From Candidatus Pelagibacter sp. (GTDB lineage Bacteria; Pseudomonadota; Alphaproteobacteria; Pelagibacterales; Pelagibacteraceae), in NCBI GenBank assembly GCA_028097785.1, contig JAOHFB010000014.1, forward strand, positions 1 to 16,261: a stretch of 16,261 bases of DNA, in the 5' to 3' direction. The notes beneath the pieces are model-generated. The model was not told where the DNA came from and did no database searches. It was given only the letters and a program-made list of their open reading frames with translations. The translations under genes were made by a program, and so were the position numbers. Shown here in pieces: positions 1 to 10,126 of the stretch (position 1 is the first letter of the stretch; each line of letters starts with the position of its first letter).

Positions 1-343
1 TTTGATGCATATTTTTTGCAGTATGCATCATTTTTTTTGTAGTAGAATTCATTATAAATTTAAGAAACCATGGGATCATTTTTGGAACATAATTCCATTT
101 TAAAGCTAAAGGTCCTGAAGAGCTTAATAACATTGCAGGTACATCAGCTAAAACATCTGGTCGATTTAAAGGAACTGAAGCATAAGGTGAAAAATGTCCA
201 GCATTTCCATAAGATGCTGCTTGTGCACCAGGATTGTCTCTATCGAAAATAGTTACATTAAATCCTTTTTTTTGTAAAAACAATGCATTCGATACACCTT
301 GAATTCCAGCACCTACAATTCCAATTTTAATATTTTTATCCAC
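1..343 (-). CDS. FAD-dependent oxidoreductase, DadA/glycine oxidase-like (5' part, cut by window edge)
   Basis: The first 114 residues are present and the frame is open to base 1, so the C-terminal part lies outside the window. Residues 6-16 (IKIGIVGAGIQ) form a dinucleotide-binding beta-alpha-beta motif with GxGxxG. An acidic residue closing the second strand (TIFDRD) is typical of FAD binding. The stretch after it (AASYGNAGHFSP) resembles the N-terminus of D-amino acid dehydrogenase DadA, where ANAG.ISP occurs. The family oxidatively deaminates amino acids, often D-amino acids or glycine derivatives; the substrate cannot be told from this fragment. The start is GTG at 343-341, read as Met-Asp-Lys-Asn. 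A stop lies in frame six codons upstream and no other start codon falls between. No clear Shine-Dalgarno sequence precedes it. It begins 71 bases after rodA and shows no functional link to it, so it probably opens a new unit. Confidence 0.8.
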   Translation of the reverse strand, partial: MDKNIKIGIVGAGIQGVSNALFLQKKGFNVTIFDRDNPGAQAASYGNAGHFSPYASVPLNRPDVLADVPAMLLSSSGPLALKWNYVPKMIPWFLKFIMNSTTKKMMHTAKNMHQ

Positions 344-384
344 GGCAAACTTATATAGTTAAAATTTTGATATTTAATAGTGAC

Positions 385-400
385 AAATTATACATAATTT
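385..400 (-). promoter_or_regulatory. Candidate -10 element within a palindrome upstream of the DadA-like gene
   Basis: On the minus strand a perfect TATAAT hexamer occupies 392-387, about 43 bases before the GTG start. No good -35 hexamer is found at 16-18 bases. The hexamer lies inside an inverted repeat, AAATTAT and ATAATTT separated by two bases (385-391 and 394-400). Such a palindrome over a -10 could be an operator, but in DNA this AT-rich both signals can arise by chance. Confidence 0.3.
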
Positions 401-414
401 ATAATAGAATAATT

Positions 415-1539
415 TTAAACTATAGTTTGTTGACTATGTACTTTTGCACTCATTACGATACCAAAGCCAATCATTGTTGCAAGCATTGAGGATCCTCCAT
501 AAGACATTATTGGAAGAGGTGAACCAACTATAGGTAGTAGCCCAAGTACCATTGATAAGTTAACAGTGATATAAATAAAAATAGCAAAGGCAAAACCAAA
601 GCAAAAAAATCTAGCGAAGCTACTTCTACAGAGAGCTCCTATTCGAATTATTCTAATAATAATAATTTTATATAATAACAAAAGTCCAATAGACCCAATA
701 AATCCAAACTCTTCTGAAAATAAAGTAAAAATAAAATCAGTGTGTTTTTCTGGAAGAAAATCTAAGTAACTTTGAGTGCCTTGTAAAAATCCTTTGCCAT
801 CAAATCCTCCAGAACCTATAGCTATTTTTGATTGAATTATTTGATAGCCTGCTCCTAATGGATCTCTATCTGGATCCAAAAAAGTTAATATTCTCAATTT
901 TTGGTAAGGTTTTAAGAATGAAATTACAAAAGGTAGAGATATCAAGAAAGCAATGAAAGAATAAATAAAATATTTTATTTTAACACCTCCTAACCATAAA
1001 ATAATTAATGCACTAGATGCAATTAAAATTGAGGTTCCTAAATCTGGTTGAGAAAGTACCATGAATATTGGTATCAGAATTATAGTTAAAACTGTAATTA
1101 TACTTGTTAAAGAATTCACATTTTCAATTTTTAATCTGTGATAATATTTTGCTAAACAAAGTATAATCGCAATCTTCATCAGCTCTGATGGTTGTAAATT
1201 AAATAAATATAAATCCATCCATCTTCTTGAGCCAGAAGATTTTATTCCAAAAAAAGAAACATAAATTAATAGAAGAATTACAACAATGTAAAATACATAT
1301 GAAAAATTATGCCACCATTTAATATTAAAAAAGGAAATGAAAATCATTAAAGGAAAAAAAATTATAATTTTACTAAAATGACTTTTTGTATGATAAAGAA
1401 TTTCTCCTCCGTCTGTTGAATACATCACAAATAAACTTATTGTGGAAAGCAGGAATACACTTAATAGCAAAATGTAATCTAATGCTTTAACTTTTTGCCA
1501 AAAAGAAAGTTCATTGTTTAATCTATCATGTTGAAACAT
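415..1539 (-). CDS. rodA: Rod shape-determining protein RodA (SEDS peptidoglycan glycosyltransferase)
   Basis: RodA polymerises lipid II into glycan strands during side-wall growth, working with PBP2 and the MreBCD scaffold in the inner membrane. The 374-residue length matches the family (E. coli about 370). Around ten hydrophobic segments are visible, beginning near residues 23-40 and 57-72. SEDS hallmarks are present: LQPSELMK (115-122), QPDLGTS (164-170), DPLGAGYQ (226-233), and PEKHTDFIFTLFSEEFG (263-279). The last contains Asp268 at the position of the essential periplasmic aspartate region. LPIVGSPLPIMSYGGSS near the C-terminus is the conserved final SEDS motif. The start codon overlaps the mrdA stop by one base (TAATG), implying translational coupling with its partner transpeptidase. 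It is the last gene of the shape cluster. No intrinsic terminator is seen after its TAA stop. FtsW is the alternative SEDS protein, but the PBP2 partner makes RodA the better call. Confidence 0.96.
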   Translation of the reverse strand: MFQHDRLNNELSFWQKVKALDYILLLSVFLLSTISLFVMYSTDGGEILYHTKSHFSKIIIFFPLMIFISFFNIKWWHNFSYVFYIVVILLLIYVSFFGIKSSGSRRWMDLYLFNLQPSELMKIAIILCLAKYYHRLKIENVNSLTSIITVLTIILIPIFMVLSQPDLGTSILIASSALIILWLGGVKIKYFIYSFIAFLISLPFVISFLKPYQKLRILTFLDPDRDPLGAGYQIIQSKIAIGSGGFDGKGFLQGTQSYLDFLPEKHTDFIFTLFSEEFGFIGSIGLLLLYKIIIIRIIRIGALCRSSFARFFCFGFAFAIFIYITVNLSMVLGLLPIVGSPLPIMSYGGSSMLATMIGFGIVMSAKVHSQQTIV

Positions 1540-3443
1540 TAAATATCTATTTCCTCAAAATTTTTTTGTTTATTTCTTAATTTGTCTCTATCAATAATTA
1601 ATTTAAATAATTCTTTTGCTATTGGAGCAGCAGTTCTGCTTCCTGAACCACCATGTTCAACTATAATGCTCAATGCATATCTTGGATTTACGTATGGACC
1701 ATACGCAATAAATAATGCATGATCTCTATCTTTATATGGAATTTGTTCAATTTTTAAATCGAGTTCTCGTTCACGCATACTAATTCTCTTTACTTGAGCA
1801 GTTCCAGTTTTACCTGCAAATTGATACTTTGGATTATCTATTCTGGATTTATATGATGTTCCATATAATTCATTAGTTGAACTAAACATTGCCTCTTGAA
1901 CAATTTTTATATTTTTATGATCCTTAAATAATTTTTTTTCTTGACCATGCAAAGTTTCCTCTTGCAATTTACTTTTAGCTTCCTCTAGAGACATAGGATT
2001 ATTATTAACTACAATTCTTGGTTTTATTGAGTAACCACCATTAGCAATTTGTGCTGTCATAAGACATAATTGAAGAGGAGTAGTTTGGGTATAACCTTGG
2101 CCTATTCCAGTTATTAATGTTTCTCCAAGTACCCAACCTTTTCCAAGATTATTTTTTTTCCATTTTGTATTAGGAAACAAACCTGATTTTTCATAATCAT
2201 AATAGTCTCCTAATACTTTTTTACCTAGTCCAAATTTTTCAGCTGTAACATTCAATCGATCTACACCTAATAGTCTTGCGACTTCATAAAAATATGTATC
2301 ACATGATTGTTTCATTGCATTTTTTAGACTCATAAATCCATGACCTTTTTCTTTCCAGCAGTGAAATGTTTGTCCATAAAGTTCCATCTTTCCTGTACAT
2401 TTTACTTTAAAATTTGGACTAACAATTTTGTTTTCTAAAGCTGATAAAGCTACAATTGGTTTGATCGTTGATCCCGGGGAATAAAGTCCAGAAAGTGTTT
2501 TATTTATTAGAGGTTTTAAAGGATTGTTTCTAATTAATGCCCAATCATCATTACTTATTCCAAACAAAAATTTATTTGGATCGTAAGAAGGAGAGGAATA
2601 CATTGCAATAATGTCACCCGTATAAATGTCCATCACGCTAATAGATCCAGCTCGATCATTTAAAAGTTTTCCACAGGCTTTCTGAATTTCAGTATCTACA
2701 GTGAGACGTATTCTTAAACCTTGTTTACCTTTTTGATGTTCAAGTTGATTAATCCTTTTTCCATAAGCATTAACCTCATATCTTTGAATTGCATTAGTTC
2801 CAATCAAGTAATTTTCTAAAGTTTTTTCTAAACCTAATTTTCCAATTTTCATACCAGGAACAAATCTTTCTTGAACTATTTCATTAGCAAGAATTTCTTC
2901 TTCATTAGGTTGACTGACATAACCCAAAATATGAGTATAAACATCACTAAAAGGATAATTTCTAGATATAGTCATAACAGGCTTAACACCGACTAAATCA
3001 TATAAAAAATTATTTATTTTTAAAAAATCACTCCAAGAAAGGTTTTCAGAAACAATAATACTTTCCCATGGTTTCAACTTATTTTTTAGTTTTACTATTT
3101 TATCTATTTTTTTATCGCTAAGATTAAGTAATGTTTTTAATCTTGATATCAAATAATTGAAATTTTCAACCTGTTCAGGAATGATATGAAGTTGATAAAC
3201 TTTTAAATTTCCAGCTATCACATTTCCAAAATAATCAACAATATCTCCTCTTGTCGGTGGGAGTTTCCATTCTCGAATTCTATTTTTATCTGATAGCGTT
3301 AAGTATTTTTTATTTTCACTTACTTGTAATGAAAAGAGTCTAGCTATAATTCCAGTAAAGATAATTATCTTCGCAGCGCCTATAATAAACATCCGTCTAT
3401 TAATTACATCTGTTTTTCTAATTCCTGAGTTTTCTTTAATCAT
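1539..3443 (-). CDS. mrdA: Penicillin-binding protein 2 (class B transpeptidase of the elongasome)
   Basis: This protein cross-links new peptidoglycan during elongation by D,D-transpeptidation and pairs with RodA. It has 634 residues, normal for PBP2. A short cytoplasmic N-terminus precedes one membrane segment at about residues 18-38. The PBP dimerisation (pedestal) domain spans about 60-235, including LPPTRGDIVD (61-70). The transpeptidase domain spans about 260-620. Its active-site motifs are visible: SxxK as Ser325-Thr-Ile-Lys328, the second motif as Ser380-Cys-Asp382, and the KTG triad at 545-547 (AGKTGTAQ). Ser-Cys-Asp in place of SxN is, to my knowledge, normal for PBP2 proteins and is not a defect. 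HCW and GHG at about 361-369 also fit PBP2. The gene overlaps the end of mreD by 8 bases and the start of rodA by one base, so the three are probably translationally coupled. Confidence 0.96.
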   Translation of the reverse strand: MIKENSGIRKTDVINRRMFIIGAAKIIIFTGIIARLFSLQVSENKKYLTLSDKNRIREWKLPPTRGDIVDYFGNVIAGNLKVYQLHIIPEQVENFNYLISRLKTLLNLSDKKIDKIVKLKNKLKPWESIIVSENLSWSDFLKINNFLYDLVGVKPVMTISRNYPFSDVYTHILGYVSQPNEEEILANEIVQERFVPGMKIGKLGLEKTLENYLIGTNAIQRYEVNAYGKRINQLEHQKGKQGLRIRLTVDTEIQKACGKLLNDRAGSISVMDIYTGDIIAMYSSPSYDPNKFLFGISNDDWALIRNNPLKPLINKTLSGLYSPGSTIKPIVALSALENKIVSPNFKVKCTGKMELYGQTFHCWKEKGHGFMSLKNAMKQSCDTYFYEVARLLGVDRLNVTAEKFGLGKKVLGDYYDYEKSGLFPNTKWKKNNLGKGWVLGETLITGIGQGYTQTTPLQLCLMTAQIANGGYSIKPRIVVNNNPMSLEEAKSKLQEETLHGQEKKLFKDHKNIKIVQEAMFSSTNELYGTSYKSRIDNPKYQFAGKTGTAQVKRISMRERELDLKIEQIPYKDRDHALFIAYGPYVNPRYALSIIVEHGGSGSRTAAPIAKELFKLIIDRDKLRNKQKNFEEIDI

Positions 3444-3954
3444 TCTTTTTAAGAGAAATTTTGATATTTAAAATATTGAATAATAAAAAAAATAATGGGT
3501 AAAACAAAAAAGTAAAACCTGCGTTTATTAAGTAGTTCATATAATCTACTTGGTATAAAAAAATTAAATCTAAAATTATTACTTGAATTGAATTTATGAG
3601 CAACACGGTAACAATAAATGAAAGCCAATCATTTATAAATTTAGGACTTAATGTGATTTGTCTAATATATGATGTTATAGCGCAGATTAATAAATAACAA
3701 AAACTACTTATTCCGATTGGAATACCAATTACTACATCGTTAATTATTCCTGCTAAAAAAATAGAAAAATATCCAAGATAATCAGGGTTTCTTAAAGTCC
3801 AAAAAAATATCAAAATAAAAATAAAGTTGAATGAAAAATAATCTAATTTTAAATAATTAAAATCAAACTCATTAAACACAGAAAAAAACAAAAATATGAA
3901 CGGCAAATAAGAAAAGAATGAATTTAAAAATGTGCTTTTGTTCAATGAAGCCAT
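3436..3954 (-). CDS. mreD: Rod shape-determining protein MreD
   Basis: MreD is a small integral membrane protein of the MreBCD complex that links the MreB filament to the wall-synthesis enzymes. The product has 172 residues, close to the family norm. Five or six hydrophobic segments are visible, at roughly 10-27, 40-55, 60-72, 78-95, 108-130 and 140-165, with a Lys-rich tail. Sequence conservation in this family is weak. PDYLGYFSIFLAGIINDVV (57-75) fits the usual MreD helix with a Gly/Asp-containing turn, but the identification rests mainly on topology, size and position between mreC and mrdA. Its ATG shares one base with the mreC stop (TAATG), and its end overlaps the mrdA start by 8 bases. 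It is very rich in Phe, Ile and Leu, as expected for a membrane protein in an AT-rich genome. Confidence 0.88.
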   Translation of the reverse strand: MASLNKSTFLNSFFSYLPFIFLFFSVFNEFDFNYLKLDYFSFNFIFILIFFWTLRNPDYLGYFSIFLAGIINDVVIGIPIGISSFCYLLICAITSYIRQITLSPKFINDWLSFIVTVLLINSIQVIILDLIFLYQVDYMNYLINAGFTFLFYPLFFLLFNILNIKISLKKND

Positions 3955-4799
3955 TATTTATCCTCACCTATCTTAAATTCTATAATCTTAACGAAACTTA
4001 ATTGTCCAAAATCTGAAAAAAATTCTATTTGCCCTGAGTTATTAATTATTTTACCGACTGGAATGCCTGGTTTAAATAAACCACCTAAACCAGAAGTATA
4101 TACAATTACCTTGTTTTCAATTTGATTTTCTTCATACTCATCTTTGGTATATTCTATAACTCCGTAATCTTTACCAGTCCCAGATGCAACAGCTTGCAAA
4201 TATGGAGGCTGAACAATCACTGGTATTTTGCTGTTTAAATCTGACAAAAGAAGAGCCCTAGAATTTGAGTAATTTACTTCTATAATTTGTCCAACTAAAT
4301 AGTTTCTATCCATTATTGCCATTCCAATTTTGACATTATCTTTTGATCCTCTGTTTAAAACAATAGATTTAAGAAATGGACTTTCTCTATCAATTAAAAC
4401 CCTAGCAAATATTTCTTCTGAATTTATGCTTTCATCAATTAACTCTCTAAGCTTTTTGTTTTCTGCAGTTAAAAAATTATTTAATGCCAAAATCTGATCT
4501 ATGTTTTCAATTTCGATTAATTCTTTTTCATGACTTTCATGTAAATCTATGTGTGATTTAATTTTTGATATTATCTCTTTTATTTTATTTTCTGGAACTG
4601 ACGAAATATAAGATGATCTATAAATGACTTCATTAATTCCTAATTTAATAATTTGAATTGGTTTAAAATTAAAATTACTAAAAATTATTACAATTATAGA
4701 TAATATAATTAAGCTTATTAGTGAAAACTTTTGTTTTTCTTTCTTTTTAAAAAATGCTGATCTTAAGGCAATTACAAAATCATCTCTGCCTTTTACCAT
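3954..4799 (-). CDS. mreC: Rod shape-determining protein MreC
   Basis: MreC is a bitopic inner-membrane protein whose periplasmic part contacts PBP2 and activates the elongasome. The 281-residue product has a basic cytoplasmic start (KKKEKQK near 19-25). A single membrane segment follows at about 25-45 (LISLIILSIIVIIF). Next is a Glu/Lys/Ile-rich helical stretch at about 68-122 that fits the family coiled coil. The C-terminal beta-rich MreC domain spans about 130-278, with typical features such as SPFLKSIVLNRGSKDNVKIGM, the LVGQI turn and GKI near the end. It starts three bases after the mreB stop. An AAGAG sequence just upstream may serve as a close-spaced ribosome binding site. The stop overlaps the mreD start by one base. 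Confidence 0.93.
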   Translation of the reverse strand: MVKGRDDFVIALRSAFFKKKEKQKFSLISLIILSIIVIIFSNFNFKPIQIIKLGINEVIYRSSYISSVPENKIKEIISKIKSHIDLHESHEKELIEIENIDQILALNNFLTAENKKLRELIDESINSEEIFARVLIDRESPFLKSIVLNRGSKDNVKIGMAIMDRNYLVGQIIEVNYSNSRALLLSDLNSKIPVIVQPPYLQAVASGTGKDYGVIEYTKDEYEENQIENKVIVYTSGLGGLFKPGIPVGKIINNSGQIEFFSDFGQLSFVKIIEFKIGEDK

Positions 4800-4802
4800 C
4801 TC

Positions 4803-7410
<2,608 letters not shown>

Positions 7411-7432
7411 AACTTAATTTTTTTGAAAATGT

Positions 7433-7460
7433 ATAATACAATCTATAAGAGAGAATGCAA
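7433..7460 (-). promoter_or_regulatory. Candidate promoter for leuA (and mre genes)
   Basis: In the 101-base gap between the importer ATPase gene and leuA, the minus strand has TTGCAT (7460-7455), a 16-base spacer and TATTAT (7438-7433). The -10 matches the sigma-70 consensus at five of six positions, while the -35 matches only its first three. A transcript would start near 7426 and have a leader of about 15 bases. This is the best promoter-like arrangement in the gap, but the match is modest and the DNA is AT-rich. Confidence 0.35.
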
Positions 7461-7511
7461 AATAATAAGTAAAATTAGTCGCAAGAACTGGTCATTTTAG
7501 GCCTCTTAAAA

Positions 7512-9194
7512 TTAATTATAAATAGACTCAATTTTTGGCATTAAGTGTAAAAGTTTTTTTGTGTAATCATGCTGAGGTTTTAAAAATATTTCCTCAGTAT
7601 TTGCAACCTCACATAATTGGCCGTCTTTTAGCACTCCAATTCTATCACACATTTGTCTTACAACCGGCAAATCATGGCTAATAAATAAAATAGTTAAATT
7701 TAATTGTTCCTGAAGATCTTTTAATAAATTTAAAATTTGTGCTTGAATACTTACGTCTAGGGCAGAAGTTGGCTCATCACAGACAAGAAGTCTTGGTTGG
7801 GTAGCCAATGCTCTTGCAATAGAAATTCTTTGTCTCTGGCCTCCAGAAAATTCATGAGGATATCTATCAGCAGATTTTTGTGAAAGCTCAACTGATTCTA
7901 GTAAATCAAAAATATAATTATTTAAATCATTAGAGGATATTGAAGGATTATGAAGAGTAATTGGTTCTGATATTATATCTTTAACTTTTAATCTTCCATT
8001 TAAAGAAGAGTATGGATCTTGAAAAATCATTTGTATTTGTTTTCTAAATTTCATCATTTCCAGCTTATCTTTAATTTTTGTAATACAAATATTATCAAAA
8101 AAAATATCTCCTGAAGATGGTTTAAATAAATTTACTATCATTTTTGCAATTGTGGATTTTCCACTTCCACTTTCTCCAACTAATCCAAATGACTCTCCTT
8201 CTTTAATATCAAATGAAACATTATCTACAGCCATTACAGAGTTCTTAGAACTTTCTGTAAAAAAATTATCATCAAAACTTTTACTAAGGTTATTAATCGT
8301 AACTAAATCTTGCTCTATAATTTCTTTTTTATTCCATCTATTTAGAATTTTAATATTATTATTTTGATTACTTTTATTTTCCTTCTCAATAATTACAAAT
8401 CGAGAAATTTTTTTATTAGTTGGCGGTACAGAACTAACCAAACTTTTAGTATATGTCTGCTTTGGCTTTGTTAATATTTCTTTTGTTTCACCAATTTCAA
8501 CTAAGTTTCCGCTTTTCATTACAGCTACTCTATCTGCTGTCTCTGCTATTACGCCCATATCATGAGTAATTAAAATTACTGCAAGATTTCTTTCTTTTGT
8601 TAATTTTTTAATTAATTCAAGAATTTGGGATTGAATTGAAACATCTAATGCTGTAGTTGGCTCATCTGCAATTAAAAGTTCTGGTTCGCAGCACAATGCA
8701 AGTGAAATTACTACTCTTTGTCTCATTCCTCCTGAAAACTGATGAGGATAATTATTAAATCTTTTTTCTGCATCTTTGATTCCAACTTCTTTTAAAAGAT
8801 CAATTGATTTATTTTTTGCCTCATCATTTGTTAAATCAAGGTGAGTTTGAATAGTTTCAATTAATTGTTCACCAACAGTAAGTATTGGATTGAGAGAGGT
8901 TTGAGGGTCTTGAAATATAAGTCCAATTTTTTTACCTCTATATTTAACTATATTTTTTGGATCTTCATGAATATTCAAATCACCTAAAATTACTGATCCA
9001 CTTGAAACTTTGCCAGGTGCATCTATCAGATTAATTATTGCATTTCCAACAGTGCTTTTTCCAGATCCAGATTCTCCAACTAGTCCTAAAATTTCTCCTT
9101 TATTTACTTCAATGTTTACATTTTTTGCAGCGTAAACCGTTTCTTTTCTCATAGGATAATCAACACTTAAATTTTTTATTTTTAAGAAACTCAT
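7512..9194 (-). CDS. Peptide-type ABC importer ATPase, two nucleotide-binding domains fused (DppD-DppF like)
   Basis: This cytoplasmic subunit hydrolyses ATP to power the importer encoded upstream. Two complete ABC domains lie in one chain. Taking the ATG at 9194 as the start, the protein has 560 residues. Domain 1 (about 1-265) has Walker A GLVGESGSGKST (37-48), Q-loop Gln95, signature FSGGMRQR, Walker B LLIADEP and switch His211. Domain 2 (about 295-555) has an identical Walker A at 337-348, Q-loop, FSGGQRQR, LLVCDEP and an SHD switch. All catalytic residues are intact in both. The linker at about 265-295 is rich in Lys and Asn. Each domain ends with the oligopeptide-transporter tail (PxxxYTKxLL type). 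An in-frame ATG at 9230 would add 12 residues, but the 9194 start has an AAGG ribosome binding site and forms an ATGA overlap with the permease stop. Such fusions are common in alphaproteobacterial peptide and opine importers. Confidence 0.92.
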   Translation of the reverse strand: MSFLKIKNLSVDYPMRKETVYAAKNVNIEVNKGEILGLVGESGSGKSTVGNAIINLIDAPGKVSSGSVILGDLNIHEDPKNIVKYRGKKIGLIFQDPQTSLNPILTVGEQLIETIQTHLDLTNDEAKNKSIDLLKEVGIKDAEKRFNNYPHQFSGGMRQRVVISLALCCEPELLIADEPTTALDVSIQSQILELIKKLTKERNLAVILITHDMGVIAETADRVAVMKSGNLVEIGETKEILTKPKQTYTKSLVSSVPPTNKKISRFVIIEKENKSNQNNNIKILNRWNKKEIIEQDLVTINNLSKSFDDNFFTESSKNSVMAVDNVSFDIKEGESFGLVGESGSGKSTIAKMIVNLFKPSSGDIFFDNICITKIKDKLEMMKFRKQIQMIFQDPYSSLNGRLKVKDIISEPITLHNPSISSNDLNNYIFDLLESVELSQKSADRYPHEFSGGQRQRISIARALATQPRLLVCDEPTSALDVSIQAQILNLLKDLQEQLNLTILFISHDLPVVRQMCDRIGVLKDGQLCEVANTEEIFLKPQHDYTKKLLHLMPKIESIYN

Positions 9195-10126
9195 TTTTTT
9201 AACCTTGGGTTTAATGTGTCTCTCATCCAATCTCCTAATAGATTAATTGAGAAAGCTAAAATCACTAAAAATATTGCTGGAAAAAAAGTAATCCACCATT
9301 CACCAGAGAATAAAAAATCATTACCTAATCTTATTAAAGTTCCAAGTGAAGGAGTTGTCGGTGGAACACCCACTCCTAAAAAACTCAAAGTTGACTCTGC
9401 TATAATTGCAAGTGCAAGACCAATGGTTCCTATTACTAATACTGGTCTTAAAATATTTGGTAAAATATGTTTGAACATTATAATTAAGTTTGAAACACCA
9501 ATTATTGTTGAAGCTGAAACATAATCTTTATTTTTTTCAACAAGTGTTGCTGCTCTTGATACTCTTGCAAATTGAGGCCATTCTGAAATTCCAATTGCAA
9601 ATATCAAAACATATATAGCCATTTCATCATGCATCTCTCTTGAAATTAATCCTCTTGCAATTCCATCAACTAAAAGTGCCATCAAAATACTTGGTACTGT
9701 TAGCTGAACATCTGTTAATCTCATTACTATCATTTCGTATTTGCCACCAAAATATCCCGCAGTTAATCCTAACCCTACTCCAAGTATCAAGCTAAATATA
9801 ATTGCTGAAAAACCAACTATTAATGAAATTCTAGACCCATAAAGAATCGTTGCTAACATATCTCTACCTTGGCCATCAGTACCTAAAATAAATTTTGCTA
9901 GTCCATCTTCTGTCCATGAGGGTGGGGTAAAAGCTTCCATTAATGACAACGATGATGGATCGAATGGATTGTAAGGAGTGATCAATTCTACAAAAAAAGA
10001 GCAGAAGAAAATTATAAATAAAATTATAGATGATATAATTGCGGTCGGAGACTTTATAAAGCTATGATAGATGTCACTATCTTTAATTCTACCCCAAGTA
10101 CTAATATTATTATCCACTTGAAGCAT
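9191..10126 (-). CDS. Peptide-type ABC importer permease 2 (DppC/OppC-like)
   Basis: This is one of two integral membrane subunits forming the channel of a peptide/nickel/opine-type importer. The 311-residue product has a cytoplasmic N-terminus followed by a membrane segment at about 30-50. The family N-terminal region ITPYNPFDPSSL follows, then a stretch with LGTDGQGRDMLATILYGSRISL, the hallmark of DppC/OppC proteins. The transport domain has about five further helices. The coupling (EAA-like) loop YVSASTIIGVSN....HILPNILRPV contacts the ATPase. The C-terminus FSINLLGDWMRDTLNPRLKK is typical of the family. Its start overlaps the end of the first permease gene by 17 bases, and its TGA stop overlaps the ATPase start as ATGA, indicating coupled translation of the membrane and ATPase subunits. 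Confidence 0.92.
   Translation of the reverse strand: MLQVDNNISTWGRIKDSDIYHSFIKSPTAIISSIILFIIFFCSFFVELITPYNPFDPSSLSLMEAFTPPSWTEDGLAKFILGTDGQGRDMLATILYGSRISLIVGFSAIIFSLILGVGLGLTAGYFGGKYEMIVMRLTDVQLTVPSILMALLVDGIARGLISREMHDEMAIYVLIFAIGISEWPQFARVSRAATLVEKNKDYVSASTIIGVSNLIIMFKHILPNILRPVLVIGTIGLALAIIAESTLSFLGVGVPPTTPSLGTLIRLGNDFLFSGEWWITFFPAIFLVILAFSINLLGDWMRDTLNPRLKK

Noticed and set aside
2298..2306. Ser-Cys-Asp in place of SxN in the PBP2 second motif as a sign of an inactive enzyme
   Set aside because: Asp at the third position followed by TYFY is, to my knowledge, normal for PBP2 proteins, and the SxxK and KTG motifs are intact.
7475..7495. Six-codon minus-strand frame (MTSSCD) upstream of leuA as a leucine leader peptide
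   Set aside because: It has no leucine codons, no terminator/antiterminator stems follow it, and it lies upstream of the likely leuA promoter.
7491..7511. Possible terminator after the importer ATPase gene (AGGCCT palindrome with flanking TTTTA and TAAAA)
   Set aside because: The stem is only about five A/T pairs around a six-base palindrome and no U run follows, so it is too weak to call.
7411..7511. Riboswitch upstream of leuA
   Set aside because: I see no multi-stem structure or recognisable conserved core in the 101 bases, and the likely transcript leader is only about 15 bases.
9195..9230. Upstream ATG giving a 12-residue N-terminal extension of the fused ATPase
   Set aside because: The next ATG at 9194 has an AAGG ribosome binding site and an ATGA overlap with the permease stop, and the ABC domain begins right after it. 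The extension is Lys-rich and outside the domain.
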